Part shown: positions 52,779 to 60,902 of the stretch, in pieces | How positions within the stretch are numbered: the first letter of the stretch is position 1 | Layout of the letters: each line of letters starts with the position of its first letter | Origin: Natronobeatus ordinarius | GTDB taxonomy: Archaea; Halobacteriota; Halobacteria; Halobacteriales; Natrialbaceae | Assembly (NCBI RefSeq): GCF_024362485.1 | Contig: NZ_CP101456.1 | Location: 2,914,001-2,978,000, forward strand | Length of the DNA: 64,000 nt | Reading direction: 5' to 3' | Translations under genes and position numbers: made by a program | The notes under the pieces: generated by a model | Told to the model about the DNA's origin: nothing | The model's database searches: none | Seen by the model: only the letters and a program-made list of their open reading frames with translations

Positions 52779-52786
52779 TTATTTAC
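52779..52786 (+). promoter_or_regulatory. TATA-like box of first FilR1-type regulator
   Basis: TTATTTAC is centred about 28 bp upstream of the ATG at 52811, consistent with a leaderless transcript. It lies in the 142-bp divergent gap with the giant surface gene. On the minus strand, AT-rich runs at 52701-52728 would serve that gene. Confidence 0.6.
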
Positions 52787-52810
52787 ATCAATTAGCAACA
52801 TAAACGTAAT

Positions 52811-53620
52811 ATGGCCGAGGGATCGGGGATCTCGCTCACCGAAACGGCGCTCGAACACCACGACGTGCTCTCCCTTCTCGAGGCCGCTGGGCCACTCCCC
52901 AGCCGTGCTCTCGAGGACGACCTCGACTGCTCGCTGGCGACGGCCAACCGCTACCTCGGGACGCTTCGCGAGCGCGGACTCGTCGAGAAAGACGGGACGG
53001 CGTACGCCCTCACGGCGCTGGGGGAAGCCGTGTTGCGGACGGTCGAGACGGCTGCCCGCCAGGTCGCCGTCCTCGAGACGATCGCCGACTCACCGTTTCT
53101 CTCGAACGTGGCGGACGCACCGAAGCCGTTCGACGTCCGCTGGCTCGCCGATGCGACCGTGATCCGATCGACGGCGACAGATCCGTACCGCCTGTACGAC
53201 CGATACGTCGAGGTCTTCGAGGACGCATCACGCCTTCGAGCGCTCCGAAACGAGGGTGTCATCCCTCCGGGCGTGCTCGAAGCGATGACGCCCAAACTGC
53301 TCGATCCCGCGTTCGACGCCGAAGGGATCTGGTCTCGAGCGTCGGCCGAGCGGTTCATGCAGGTGCATCCGACAATCCACGAACTCAGACGAGAGAATCC
53401 CGAACTCGGGGTGTACATCTCTGGGGACCCGATCCCCATCGATTTCAGCCTGTTCGACACCTGCCTCGTATTTCTTTCGTACGACCAGCGGACCGGCCAT
53501 CCCACCCGCTACGTCGAAACGGACGACGAGAGCGCGATGGGGTGGGCGGCGGACGTGTTCGCCCACTACCGCGAGCGCTCGAAGACGGTTCCCGACGTGT
53601 TCGAGGAGTTCGAGTACTGA
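52811..53620 (+). CDS. FilR1-domain winged-helix regulator (first)
   Basis: A 269-residue regulator. Residues about 15-75 form a winged HTH (LEHHDVLSLLEAAGPLPSR, CSLATANRYLGTLRERGLV). The rest resembles the middle and C-terminal domains of methanogenesis-regulator-type FilR1 proteins, frequent in haloarchaea, with WLADATVIRSTATDPYRLYD and a final HYRERSKTVPDVF helix. It is divergent from the giant surface gene with a shared 142-bp promoter region, so it is a candidate regulator of it. A second family member follows 50 bp downstream in the same direction. Confidence 0.82.
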   Translation: MAEGSGISLTETALEHHDVLSLLEAAGPLPSRALEDDLDCSLATANRYLGTLRERGLVEKDGTAYALTALGEAVLRTVETAARQVAVLETIADSPFLSNVADAPKPFDVRWLADATVIRSTATDPYRLYDRYVEVFEDASRLRALRNEGVIPPGVLEAMTPKLLDPAFDAEGIWSRASAERFMQVHPTIHELRRENPELGVYISGDPIPIDFSLFDTCLVFLSYDQRTGHPTRYVETDDESAMGWAADVFAHYRERSKTVPDVFEEFEY

Positions 53621-53640
53621 CCGACCATGGGCGGTGAACA

Positions 53641-53675
53641 TTCATACTGCGTTCACACCGTGTGCACTGTATGAA
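53641..53675. promoter_or_regulatory. imperfect palindrome over TATA region and start codon of second FilR1 regulator
   Basis: The outer arms TTCATAC and GTATGAA and an inner CACACCGTGTG are symmetrically placed in 35 bp. The left arm doubles as a TATA-like box centred about 26 bp before the ATG at 53671, and the right arm covers the start codon. Binding there would block transcription, so autoregulation is likely. Confidence 0.5.
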
Positions 53676-54483
53676 TAGTGATCGAGGGGCCACACTCGTC
53701 GCAGCCGTCGTCGAACACCGCGACGTCCTCTCGAGTCTCGAGTCCGACGGCCCGCTTTCGAGTCGCGACCTCGAGGACGGCCTCGAGTACTCGCGAGCGA
53801 CGGTCAACCGCCGGCTCGCCGACCTTCGAAGCGAGGGGCTCGTCGAGGCGCGAGACGGCCGCTACGAGCTGACCGAGTTCGGAACCGTCGTCCTGAACGA
53901 GGCCGACGCAGCCTTCCGGCGGCTGGGCGTCGTCGACGTGCTCGCGTCCTCCACGTTGCTCGAGCGCCTGGGTGAGCTGCCACTCGAGTTCGACCTCGCC
54001 TGGCTCGAGGAGGCGACCGTGGTGACGGCGTCGCTCGAGGACCCCTACCGAATGCACGATCGCTACCTCGACCACTGGGACAGTACGGAGCGCGTAACGG
54101 GTGCCCGAAGTATCAGCGTGGTTCCCCCGAACGTCGTCGAGCAGCTCAAACCGAAACTCCGCGGTGAAACCGAGGTGGACAGTATCTGGACTCCACGAGC
54201 AGTGACGGAGTACTTCGAGCGATATCCGGAGCTGAAGTCGATGTGGCTGGACGCACCGAACGCACAGCTACGCATCACTCGTGAACCGATCCCCGTCCAG
54301 TTCGCGACCTTCGATCACCGACTCGCGTTCATCGTCCACGACGACAAGACCGGCCACCCGTGCACACTGGTGGATACGGCCAACCCCGGGGCGCTCGAGT
54401 GGGGCCACGACCTCTATGCGTATTATCGCGAGCGGTCCCAGCCACTGAGCGCCTGGCTCGCCACGACTGTACACGCGATCTAA
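53671..54483 (+). CDS. FilR1-domain winged-helix regulator (second)
   Basis: A 270-residue paralogue of the preceding regulator. The HTH is in VEHRDVLSSLESDGPLSSR and EYSRATVNRRLADLRSEGL. The conserved motif LAWLEEATVVTASLEDPYRM mirrors the paralogue's WLADATVIRSTATDPYRLYD, and AYYRERSQPLSAWL closes the protein. The ATG at 53671 is chosen over a GTG three codons upstream because of its spacing to the TATA-like arm of the palindrome. The pair may act as a cross-regulating couple controlling surface-protein expression, which is inference from position. Confidence 0.82.
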   Translation: MNSDRGATLVAAVVEHRDVLSSLESDGPLSSRDLEDGLEYSRATVNRRLADLRSEGLVEARDGRYELTEFGTVVLNEADAAFRRLGVVDVLASSTLLERLGELPLEFDLAWLEEATVVTASLEDPYRMHDRYLDHWDSTERVTGARSISVVPPNVVEQLKPKLRGETEVDSIWTPRAVTEYFERYPELKSMWLDAPNAQLRITREPIPVQFATFDHRLAFIVHDDKTGHPCTLVDTANPGALEWGHDLYAYYRERSQPLSAWLATTVHAI

Positions 54484-54587
54484 GCGCATCGGACTCGTAA
54501 GCTGGGCAGCTACGAGAGGCGGCCGGCCAGTTCCTCGCCGCGTTCAGCGACGACGCACGCGATCGCCCATGGTCTTCCGGAGGTCGA

Positions 54588-55292
54588 TCAGAGGAGCTGT
54601 CGACACTCTCCGAGTGGCGGAAACCAGAGCGTCTCGTCGCCGCTTTCGTCCCTGACCGCCGGGTAGAACGCGTCGGGGTCGCTCACGAGCGGGGAGAGGA
54701 AGTCCCGGCCGGACAGCCCGTTGACGGTCGAGCCGGGCGCGAGCCGGGTGAACGCCGGGAGGACGAGGACGTCCGTCCCCCGATAGCAGTCGGGTCCGTA
54801 GAGCAGGCAGGGTAGCTTCCGGCCGTCGACCGACAGCGCCGGGTGGTCGTGACCGATCACGTACCGCTGCGCCCCGAGGGTCGGTTCATCGTGGCCGTGC
54901 AGCACGACCGTCCCGTCGTCGAGGCGGTACTCGTCGGCCGTCTCGCCGTCGAAGGCGGCCTCGAGCATCGCGTCGTGGTTGCCGGGCGTGACGACGAGCG
55001 CGGTGCCAGCGTCGTCGACAGCGCGCTCGAGGTCGGCGACCGCGTCCTCGACGCCGCGCGGGAGGGACGAGAACGAGTGCAACAGGTCGCCCGCGACGAC
55101 GACCGTTCCGGGGTCGAGGCGCTCGAGGAGGGACTCGAGTCGGGAGACGACGTCGGCGGTCGCCGAGAGTGGCGCGTCGACGGCAGACGTGACGGCCCGT
55201 CCGAGGTGGAGGTCGGCGAGCACGAGCGCCTCGGCGTCGGGGAGGTAGAGGGCCCGGTCGACGAACGAGAACGGGACGTCGACGGCGGCCAT
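54588..55292 (-). CDS. metallophosphoesterase-fold protein
   Basis: A 234-residue calcineurin-like phosphoesterase. Metal motifs are visible in order: VLADLHLG (DxH), TVVVAGDLLH (GD), VVTPGNHDAM (GNHD), and HGHDEP plus VIGHDHPAL (GH). This is the classic dinuclear metal site, and the family includes YfcE/MPP-like and RecJ-independent nucleases. The substrate is not predictable. The ATG at 55292 lies 1 bp after the stop of the archaeosortase gene upstream, so they share a transcript. Its start was set there rather than at an upstream in-frame codon inside artA. Confidence 0.87.
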   Translation of the reverse strand: MAAVDVPFSFVDRALYLPDAEALVLADLHLGRAVTSAVDAPLSATADVVSRLESLLERLDPGTVVVAGDLLHSFSSLPRGVEDAVADLERAVDDAGTALVVTPGNHDAMLEAAFDGETADEYRLDDGTVVLHGHDEPTLGAQRYVIGHDHPALSVDGRKLPCLLYGPDCYRGTDVLVLPAFTRLAPGSTVNGLSGRDFLSPLVSDPDAFYPAVRDESGDETLWFPPLGECRQLL

Positions 55293-55293
55293 C

Positions 55294-56361
55294 TCAGCTC
55301 TCGGAATCGTCGCCAGCGGGGTCGTCGGCGCCACTCGCGCCGGAATCGGCACCACCGTCTGCGCGCATCGGCTGGCCGATGGCGCCCTCGAGGTCGTACT
55401 CGTTGCCGGTGACGATAAACAGCACGTCCTCTAAGATCGCGAGCACCTCGGGGAGGATGCGGACGACGAGGTAGGTGATGCCGACCAGCGCGAAGATCGA
55501 CAGCACCTGGGCGATGAAGTTGTGGGCGACGAGGAACGAGGTGCGACTCTCGGGCTCGCCCATCAGGTCGGACACGATATAGATCAGCGGCTCGTACTGG
55601 AACCAGCCCCACGGCGAGGCGAGGCCGATGAAGACGTTCCGGAGCAGGTTGAGGAACCAGATGACCCCGATCGCGAGGACGAACGCCGCGACCTTCCGCC
55701 GGAGCGGAGCCCGGACGGCGGCGATGAGGCCGCCGAAGATGGCCATGCTCCCGAGGCCGGTACAGGCCAGCACGATGTAGGTCGTCCGGCCGGTGACGGT
55801 CTCGTCGGGGTCGAAGTTAAACCGGCTCACGTAGCCGTCGGGGCCCTCGTTGAGGCCGGGGCTGTGTCCGACCAGCTCCATGCCCCAGTGGGCCTGTCTG
55901 GCGGTCGTCTCGATCAGCCACTGGCGGACGAACGGGATCGTTTCCGCGGGCAGGTAGATGATTCCCATGATCGCGACCGCCTTCGTGAGCAAGAGCAGCG
56001 AGTCCCGGCCCTGGTAGAGCAGGTAGCCCGTGTACGCACACAGCGGCAGCGCGGCGAGCGCCAGCACCGTCTGGAGCGGGCTCCGGGCGTCGTAGTAGTA
56101 GTACGGCACCATCGTGAGCCAGAACGCGCCAAAGAGCACCCACGCGGCCGCGCCGACGTATCGCGCGCCGTCGGCCACGTCGTACCACCGCAGGGCGAGC
56201 GCGACGACGAACGCGCCGATCGCGACCCACGCCAGCAGGTCGGTGAGCTCGAGGCCGGCCGCGAACGCCGGCGTCGACTGGATCGCAAGGGGAGGCGAGA
56301 GAGTCGTCACCTCGAGGGAGGGAGAGGCGAGCGAAGCGGGGGGCGAAGGCGGGGTCGCCAT
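55294..56361 (-). CDS. artA: archaeosortase A
   Basis: A 355-residue polytopic membrane protein of the exosortase/archaeosortase family. The catalytic residues are visible: Cys200 in LACTGLGSMAIFGG, Arg241 in LNLLRNVFIG, and His280 in LVAHNFIAQV. Additional features are WGMELVGHSPGLNEGPDG in a surface loop and about 8 hydrophobic helices. In Haloferax, ArtA processes the PGF-CTERM tail of S-layer glycoprotein and links it to lipid. No protein in this window ends in PGF-CTERM, so its substrates are elsewhere. It precedes a metallophosphoesterase gene that starts 1 bp after its stop. Confidence 0.93.
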   Translation of the reverse strand: MATPPSPPASLASPSLEVTTLSPPLAIQSTPAFAAGLELTDLLAWVAIGAFVVALALRWYDVADGARYVGAAAWVLFGAFWLTMVPYYYYDARSPLQTVLALAALPLCAYTGYLLYQGRDSLLLLTKAVAIMGIIYLPAETIPFVRQWLIETTARQAHWGMELVGHSPGLNEGPDGYVSRFNFDPDETVTGRTTYIVLACTGLGSMAIFGGLIAAVRAPLRRKVAAFVLAIGVIWFLNLLRNVFIGLASPWGWFQYEPLIYIVSDLMGEPESRTSFLVAHNFIAQVLSIFALVGITYLVVRILPEVLAILEDVLFIVTGNEYDLEGAIGQPMRADGGADSGASGADDPAGDDSES

Positions 56362-56451
56362 TGTTCACCTCGAGTGCACGTCGCCTCGAGCTATCAACCT
56401 GACGCCTTCGCAGAGTGTCACCCGAGAGATACGACGAGCGGGCGAGCCGGC

Positions 56452-58941
56452 TCAGTCGTCCTCGAGCAGGTCCCGCGAGGAGTTCATCACCACGAGCAGG
56501 CTGCTCGTGGTCATCGCGAGGGCGGCGAACAGCGGGTTGAGCAGGCCGGTGATCGCGAGTGGAATGGCGACGCCGTTGTAGAAGAAGGCCCAGCCGATGT
56601 TCTGTTTGACGCGCTCGCCCGCGGCGGCCGAGAGGTCGAAGATCGTCTCGAGCGCCTCGAGGTCGTCGTCGACGATGGCGACGTCGGCGGCGTCGGCGGC
56701 CAGCGCCGTGCCGCCCCCCATCGCGATGCCGAGGTCGGCCCGGGCGAGCGCGGGCGCGTCGTTGGTCCCGTCGCCGACCATGACGGTTCCCCCGATGGCC
56801 TGGAAGCGGGCGACCGTCTCGGCTTTCCCTTCGGGCGGAACGTCGGCGAAGACGTGGGCGACGCCGGGGTGCTCCTCGAAGAACGCGGCCGCCCGCGGGT
56901 CGTCGCCGGTGAGCAACACGACCTCGACGCCCCGCTCGGCCAGCCGGGTGACGAGGTCGTCCCAGCCCTCCCGCGGTTCGTCGCCGACGATCACGACCCC
57001 CTCAGCACGCCCGTCCCGGCCGACGGCGACCGGGACGCGTCCGAAGACGCGGTTCTCGTCGATGGTCGCCGCGACGTCGTCGGGGATCGTCCAGCCGCGT
57101 TCCTCGAAGAGGTCGGGGTGACCGACCAGGTACGCGGTGCCCTCGACCTCGCCGCCGACGCCGGTGGCGTAGCTGGCGAAGTGCTGGACGCGGCGATCCT
57201 CGCGGTCGTTTCCATCCGGGGCGTCGCCGGCGACGTCACCGCGTTCGTCGACCACGCCGCCGTCGGCAACCGCCGCGTCCCCGACTTCGTCGCCCCCGTC
57301 GCCGAACTCGGCGGCGATCGCCTCGGCGATGGGGTGGGCGGAGCGACGCTCGAGGGCGGCCGCCCCCGCGAAGAGCTCCGCGGAGCCGTCGGCGTCGACG
57401 ACGCGCATCTCGCCGGTCGTGATCGTCCCCGTCTTGTCGAAGATCACGGTGTCGACCTCGCGGAGCCGCTCGAAGACGGTCTCGTCGAAGACGACGATGC
57501 CGCGCTCGAGCGCTTCCTTGACGCCGGAGGCGACCGCGAGCGGCGTCGCCAGTCCGACCGAACAGGGACAGGAGACGATCAACACGGTGAGGCCGACGAG
57601 CAACGCGACGCCGACGTCGCCCGTGAGCAGCAGGTACGCCGCCGTGACGACGGTCGCGAGCACGAGCACCAGCGGGACGAAGATCGTCGCGATCTTGTCG
57701 GCGAGCCCCTGGATGCCGTGAGACGAACTCTGGAGGTCCCAGACCATGTCGGTGATGCGCTCGACGCTGCTGCCGGCGTCGTCACCGACCTCGACGACGG
57801 CGGCGCCGTCCTGCACGAGCGAGCCGCCGACCACCCGGTCGCCCGGATGTTTCGTGACCGGCAAGGACTCGCCGGTCACGACGGCCTCGTCGATCGTCGC
57901 GTCGCCGTCGGCCACGACGCCGTCGACGGGGACGCGCTCGCCCGCCCGGACGAGCACCTCGTCGCCGGGCTCGAGGTCGTCGACGTCGACCTCGGTCGTC
58001 GAGCCGTCGGCGGTCGACAGGTGGGCGGTCTCGACCCTCGAGGTCGTCAGATCCGTGAGCCGGTCCATCGCGTCCCGTTTGACGGTGCCCTTGTAGTAGC
58101 GGCCGACGGTGACGACGACGATGATCGCGACGGTGACGTCGAAGTAGATGTGGGTGCCGCCGACGACGACCACGACCCAGCTGTAGGCGTACGCCGAGAG
58201 CGCCGCGATACTCACGAGGAGGTCCATGTTCGGTGAGCGAGTCTTCAGGCTCACGTAGGCCCCCTGGAGGATCGGGCCGCCCGTTATCAGGAGGACGAGC
58301 GTCGTCGGGACGGCAACGATGAGAAAGAAGTAGGTGGCCGTGGGGCTCGCGATCGCGTCGGAGATCAACTGGGCCGTTCGATCGTCGTAGAACAGCCCGC
58401 CGAAGTACGTCGGGTAGATGACCGCGACGTACTGGAACATCACCATCATCCCGAAGAGGATACCGACGACGATCCGCCCGAGGATGCGGTCCTCGGCACG
58501 CCGTTCGGCGAGCGGATCGTCCCGACGGTACGCCCGGTAGCCCAGCCCGCTGAGTCCCTCGAGGAGGTCGTCCTCGGTCACCCGTTCGGGGTCGTGGTCG
58601 ACGCGGACGGTGTCGGTGATGTAGCTCGCCCGCGTCGTCGCGATGGCGTCGTCGTCGACCGCGGCCGACTCGATGAACACCTCACACGTCGGGCAGTGCA
58701 TGCCGTCGACGTGCAAGAACGTCGTCTCGTAGTCCTCGGGCCGTTCGTACTCGTCGCCGTCCTCGAGCTCCTCTCGAGCGTCCTCGAGGGAGACGTCGGC
58801 CGTCTCGACGTCGTCCCGGTCGGCGAGCGTCTCGTACACCTCCTTGCAGCCGGTACAGCAGAACGCGTCGCCGTCGGCGTTCTCGACGGGTTTTTTCGGC
58901 AGCGGGAGGTCACAGAGGGTACACCCGTCGTCAGCGGCCAT
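56452..58941 (-). CDS. copper-type heavy-metal P-type ATPase, CopA/FixI-like
   Basis: An 829-residue P1B-ATPase. The N-terminus carries a Cys-rich metal-binding domain (CTLCDLP, CCTGCKEVYE) of the ATPase catalytic-domain-binding kind, then an HMA domain with MHCPTCEVFIES. The membrane ion site is SCPCSVGLATPLA (CPC), the phosphorylation motif DKTGTITTGE, the nucleotide motif SAHPIAEAIA (HP), and MVGDGTNDAPALA the hinge. The N-terminal Cys domain plus HMA recalls ATPases that supply copper to cytochrome oxidase. A role with the SCO1-like protein at 4614 is possible but they are 50 kb apart. Confidence 0.9.
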   Translation of the reverse strand: MAADDGCTLCDLPLPKKPVENADGDAFCCTGCKEVYETLADRDDVETADVSLEDAREELEDGDEYERPEDYETTFLHVDGMHCPTCEVFIESAAVDDDAIATTRASYITDTVRVDHDPERVTEDDLLEGLSGLGYRAYRRDDPLAERRAEDRILGRIVVGILFGMMVMFQYVAVIYPTYFGGLFYDDRTAQLISDAIASPTATYFFLIVAVPTTLVLLITGGPILQGAYVSLKTRSPNMDLLVSIAALSAYAYSWVVVVVGGTHIYFDVTVAIIVVVTVGRYYKGTVKRDAMDRLTDLTTSRVETAHLSTADGSTTEVDVDDLEPGDEVLVRAGERVPVDGVVADGDATIDEAVVTGESLPVTKHPGDRVVGGSLVQDGAAVVEVGDDAGSSVERITDMVWDLQSSSHGIQGLADKIATIFVPLVLVLATVVTAAYLLLTGDVGVALLVGLTVLIVSCPCSVGLATPLAVASGVKEALERGIVVFDETVFERLREVDTVIFDKTGTITTGEMRVVDADGSAELFAGAAALERRSAHPIAEAIAAEFGDGGDEVGDAAVADGGVVDERGDVAGDAPDGNDREDRRVQHFASYATGVGGEVEGTAYLVGHPDLFEERGWTIPDDVAATIDENRVFGRVPVAVGRDGRAEGVVIVGDEPREGWDDLVTRLAERGVEVVLLTGDDPRAAAFFEEHPGVAHVFADVPPEGKAETVARFQAIGGTVMVGDGTNDAPALARADLGIAMGGGTALAADAADVAIVDDDLEALETIFDLSAAAGERVKQNIGWAFFYNGVAIPLAITGLLNPLFAALAMTTSSLLVVMNSSRDLLEDD

Positions 58942-59313
58942 GGCTCACCTCCGTCGAACCCGCTGTCAGCGCGCGTCGGCGCCGGCCAGCGCGGCTCCAC
59001 TTCCGGCGACCGTACTGTCGGCACCGGCCCGACCGAGCGCGGCTCGATCGGAGGGCAGTCGCCGACTCGGTGGCGTTCGTGGTCATCGGTGATTCGGGTG
59101 CAGTCGTCGCGGCTCGACCTGGCGACGATTGGTGTAGTACTCGAACCGTTATTCGTCGACGCGTTCCGATAACGGTTCTGGTTCGACGTGTGACCAGTCA
59201 CGGGCCGGTACGTGTACCCAGTCACGAGCCGGTACCCGAGTCGGGCGATCCGCGGCCGTCGCCCGAGCGGCTTCGATACAGCTTAGCATCGGCGCATCCT
59301 ACCTCGAGCGAGT
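58942..59313. other. 372-bp intergenic region
   Basis: No gene supported. It contains a direct repeat: ACCAGTCACGGGCCGGTAC and ACCCAGTCACGAGCCGGTAC near 59190-59236 (24-25 bp spacing). No promoter word stands out. The ATPase promoter (minus) is within the first 100 bp. Confidence 0.4.
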
Positions 59314-59529
59314 ATGAACCAGCAGGCGTTCGTGAAACTCGCGATCGTGGCGTTCGGGCTGGTCATCCTGAGCTTCTTCGTCCTCGGCTTCTCGCGGACT
59401 GTGTTCGACTTTCGGACCGCCCAGCTCCTGGCGGCGCCGATCGGATTCGCCGGCTTTGGACTCGCGATCTTCCTGTTCGTCAGGGCCACGCTTTCGGCGG
59501 CTGGCGTGTGGACGATCGATCCCGAGTGA
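59314..59529 (+). CDS. 71-residue two-helix membrane protein
   Basis: Two hydrophobic segments (LAIVAFGLVILSFFVLGF and LLAAPIGFAGFGLAIFLFV) are joined by SRTVFDFRTAQ. Composition is typical of small haloarchaeal membrane proteins, and no family is recognised. It lies upstream of a MITE-like element and is oriented with the YeiH-type gene. Confidence 0.6.
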   Translation: MNQQAFVKLAIVAFGLVILSFFVLGFSRTVFDFRTAQLLAAPIGFAGFGLAIFLFVRATLSAAGVWTIDPE

Positions 59530-59830
59530 CCGCCGCGATCGGGAGTGTTATAGTAACCGTTGAACGTCATTGCACACCCGGTCACGACCATCGGCGGTCA
59601 GCCTCGTCGAGGAGGCCGAGGCTGACCGCTCGGCTGTGACCGGGTGTAAATCGTTGCAACGAATACTATATCCCCCAGCACCGAATTGCCTCGAGCGAAT
59701 GGGACTCATCGGCCGAGACGTCGAGGGACTGATCGCCTGGGGTAGCCCGACGAGCGACGACGGGCCGAGGGGCGTCGAAACCCGCGCGAAGACCTGGGTG
59801 GGCGTGACGCGACGCCGTCGGTGATCGCGG
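59530..59830. other. 301-bp intergenic region containing MITE-like copy
   Basis: The left two-thirds hold the second MITE-like element. To its right a short frame (59699-59824) starts MGLIGRDVEGLIAWGS; it has no clear family and may be spurious. Confidence 0.45.
59549..59670. repeat. MITE-like element, copy 2
   Basis: The ends TATAGTAACCGTTGAACGTC and, as reverse complement of the right side, TATAGTATTCGTTGCAACGA match each other at most positions. The interior arms CACCCGGTCAC / GTGACCGGGTG and GGTCAGCCTC / GAGGCTGACC form strong stems. Layout and left-half sequence (GTTGAACGTCATTGCACACC) match the copy at 32683-32818. There is no coding sequence. Confidence 0.75.
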
Positions 59831-60820
59831 ATGCGCGCCGTTTCCCTCCTCCCCGGTCTCGCCCTGCTCGTCGCCGGCGCGATCGTCGCGCGGACGCTCG
59901 CGCCGATCGTCGGCGTGCACCACCTGCTGCTGGCGATCGCGATCGGATTCGTCGTGGCGAACGCCTCCGGCGTTCCGGCGGTCGCCGCCTCGGGCGTGGA
60001 CACCCACTCGCGCTGGCTGGCCGCCGGGATCGTCCTCATGGGCGCGTCGGTGACGCTCGAGACGCTGCTCGAGGCCGGCGGCGTCGTGCTCGCCGTCGTG
60101 CTCGGGGTCTGTGGGTTCACCCTGCTCGTCGTCGAGGGGCTCGCCCGAAACGTCTTCGGCCTGAACGACCGCCTCGGATCGCTGCTCGCGGCCGGCGCGA
60201 GCATCTGTGGCGTCTCGGCGGTCGTCGCAGTCGCGGGGGCGGTGGACGCGCGCCAGGAGCAGATCGCCTACGCCGCAGCGACGGTCCTGCTGTTCGACGC
60301 GATCACGATCGTCGTCTTTCCGATCGTCGGCGACCTGCTGGGGCTATCCGGAATGGTCTTCGGCATCTGGGCCGGAGTCAGCATGTTCTCGACAGGGCCG
60401 GTCGTCGCGGTCGGGTTCGCCCACTCGGAGGTCGCCGGCCAGTGGGCGACGGTGACGAAACTGGCGCGTAACGCCCTGATCGGCGTGGTCGTCGTCGGCT
60501 ACGCGACCTACTACGCACGGACGAACGCGGCGGGGCAGGGGCCGCCGTCGATCCGAACGCTCTGGGAGGGGTTCCCGACGTTCGTCCTCGGCTTTCTCGT
60601 GTTCGTGCTCGCTGCGAGCGTCGGGGTGTTCTCGCCGGCCCAGCACGCGGCGATCGAGCGGGCATACGACTGGCTGTTCTTGCTGGCGTTCGTCGGCCTC
60701 GGGACGGAGATTCGACTCGCCGCGCTTCGTCGCACGGGATTGACGCCCGCGCTGGTCGTCCTGCTCGCGCTGGCGCTCGTCAGCACGCTCTCGCTCGCGG
60801 TGTTGACGGTCCTGTTCTGA
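59831..60820 (+). CDS. YeiH-family putative membrane transporter
   Basis: A 329-residue polytopic protein of the conserved YeiH family, often described as a putative sulfate exporter. Characteristic elements are ASGVDTHSRWLAAGIVLMGAS, SICGVSAVVAVAGAVDA and STGPVVAVGFAHSEVAGQW. There are about ten hydrophobic helices. The ATG at 59831 follows immediately on an intergenic region with the MITE-like copy. It is likely monocistronic, with histidinol dehydrogenase 82 bp downstream. Substrate not shown by sequence. Confidence 0.83.
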   Translation: MRAVSLLPGLALLVAGAIVARTLAPIVGVHHLLLAIAIGFVVANASGVPAVAASGVDTHSRWLAAGIVLMGASVTLETLLEAGGVVLAVVLGVCGFTLLVVEGLARNVFGLNDRLGSLLAAGASICGVSAVVAVAGAVDARQEQIAYAAATVLLFDAITIVVFPIVGDLLGLSGMVFGIWAGVSMFSTGPVVAVGFAHSEVAGQWATVTKLARNALIGVVVVGYATYYARTNAAGQGPPSIRTLWEGFPTFVLGFLVFVLAASVGVFSPAQHAAIERAYDWLFLLAFVGLGTEIRLAALRRTGLTPALVVLLALALVSTLSLAVLTVLF

Positions 60821-60902
60821 GGATCCCGGGCGGCTCTGCGATCCGATCCACAGCGGTGTGCGAAACAAAACCGTTTTTCGCGGCCCACTCGAATTTCGGC
60901 CC

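Noticed and set aside
55522-58236. Plus-strand open frame opposite artA and the P-type ATPase
   Set aside because: Extremely Arg/Asp-rich with no recognisable domain, while the opposite strand encodes well-conserved catalytic motifs.
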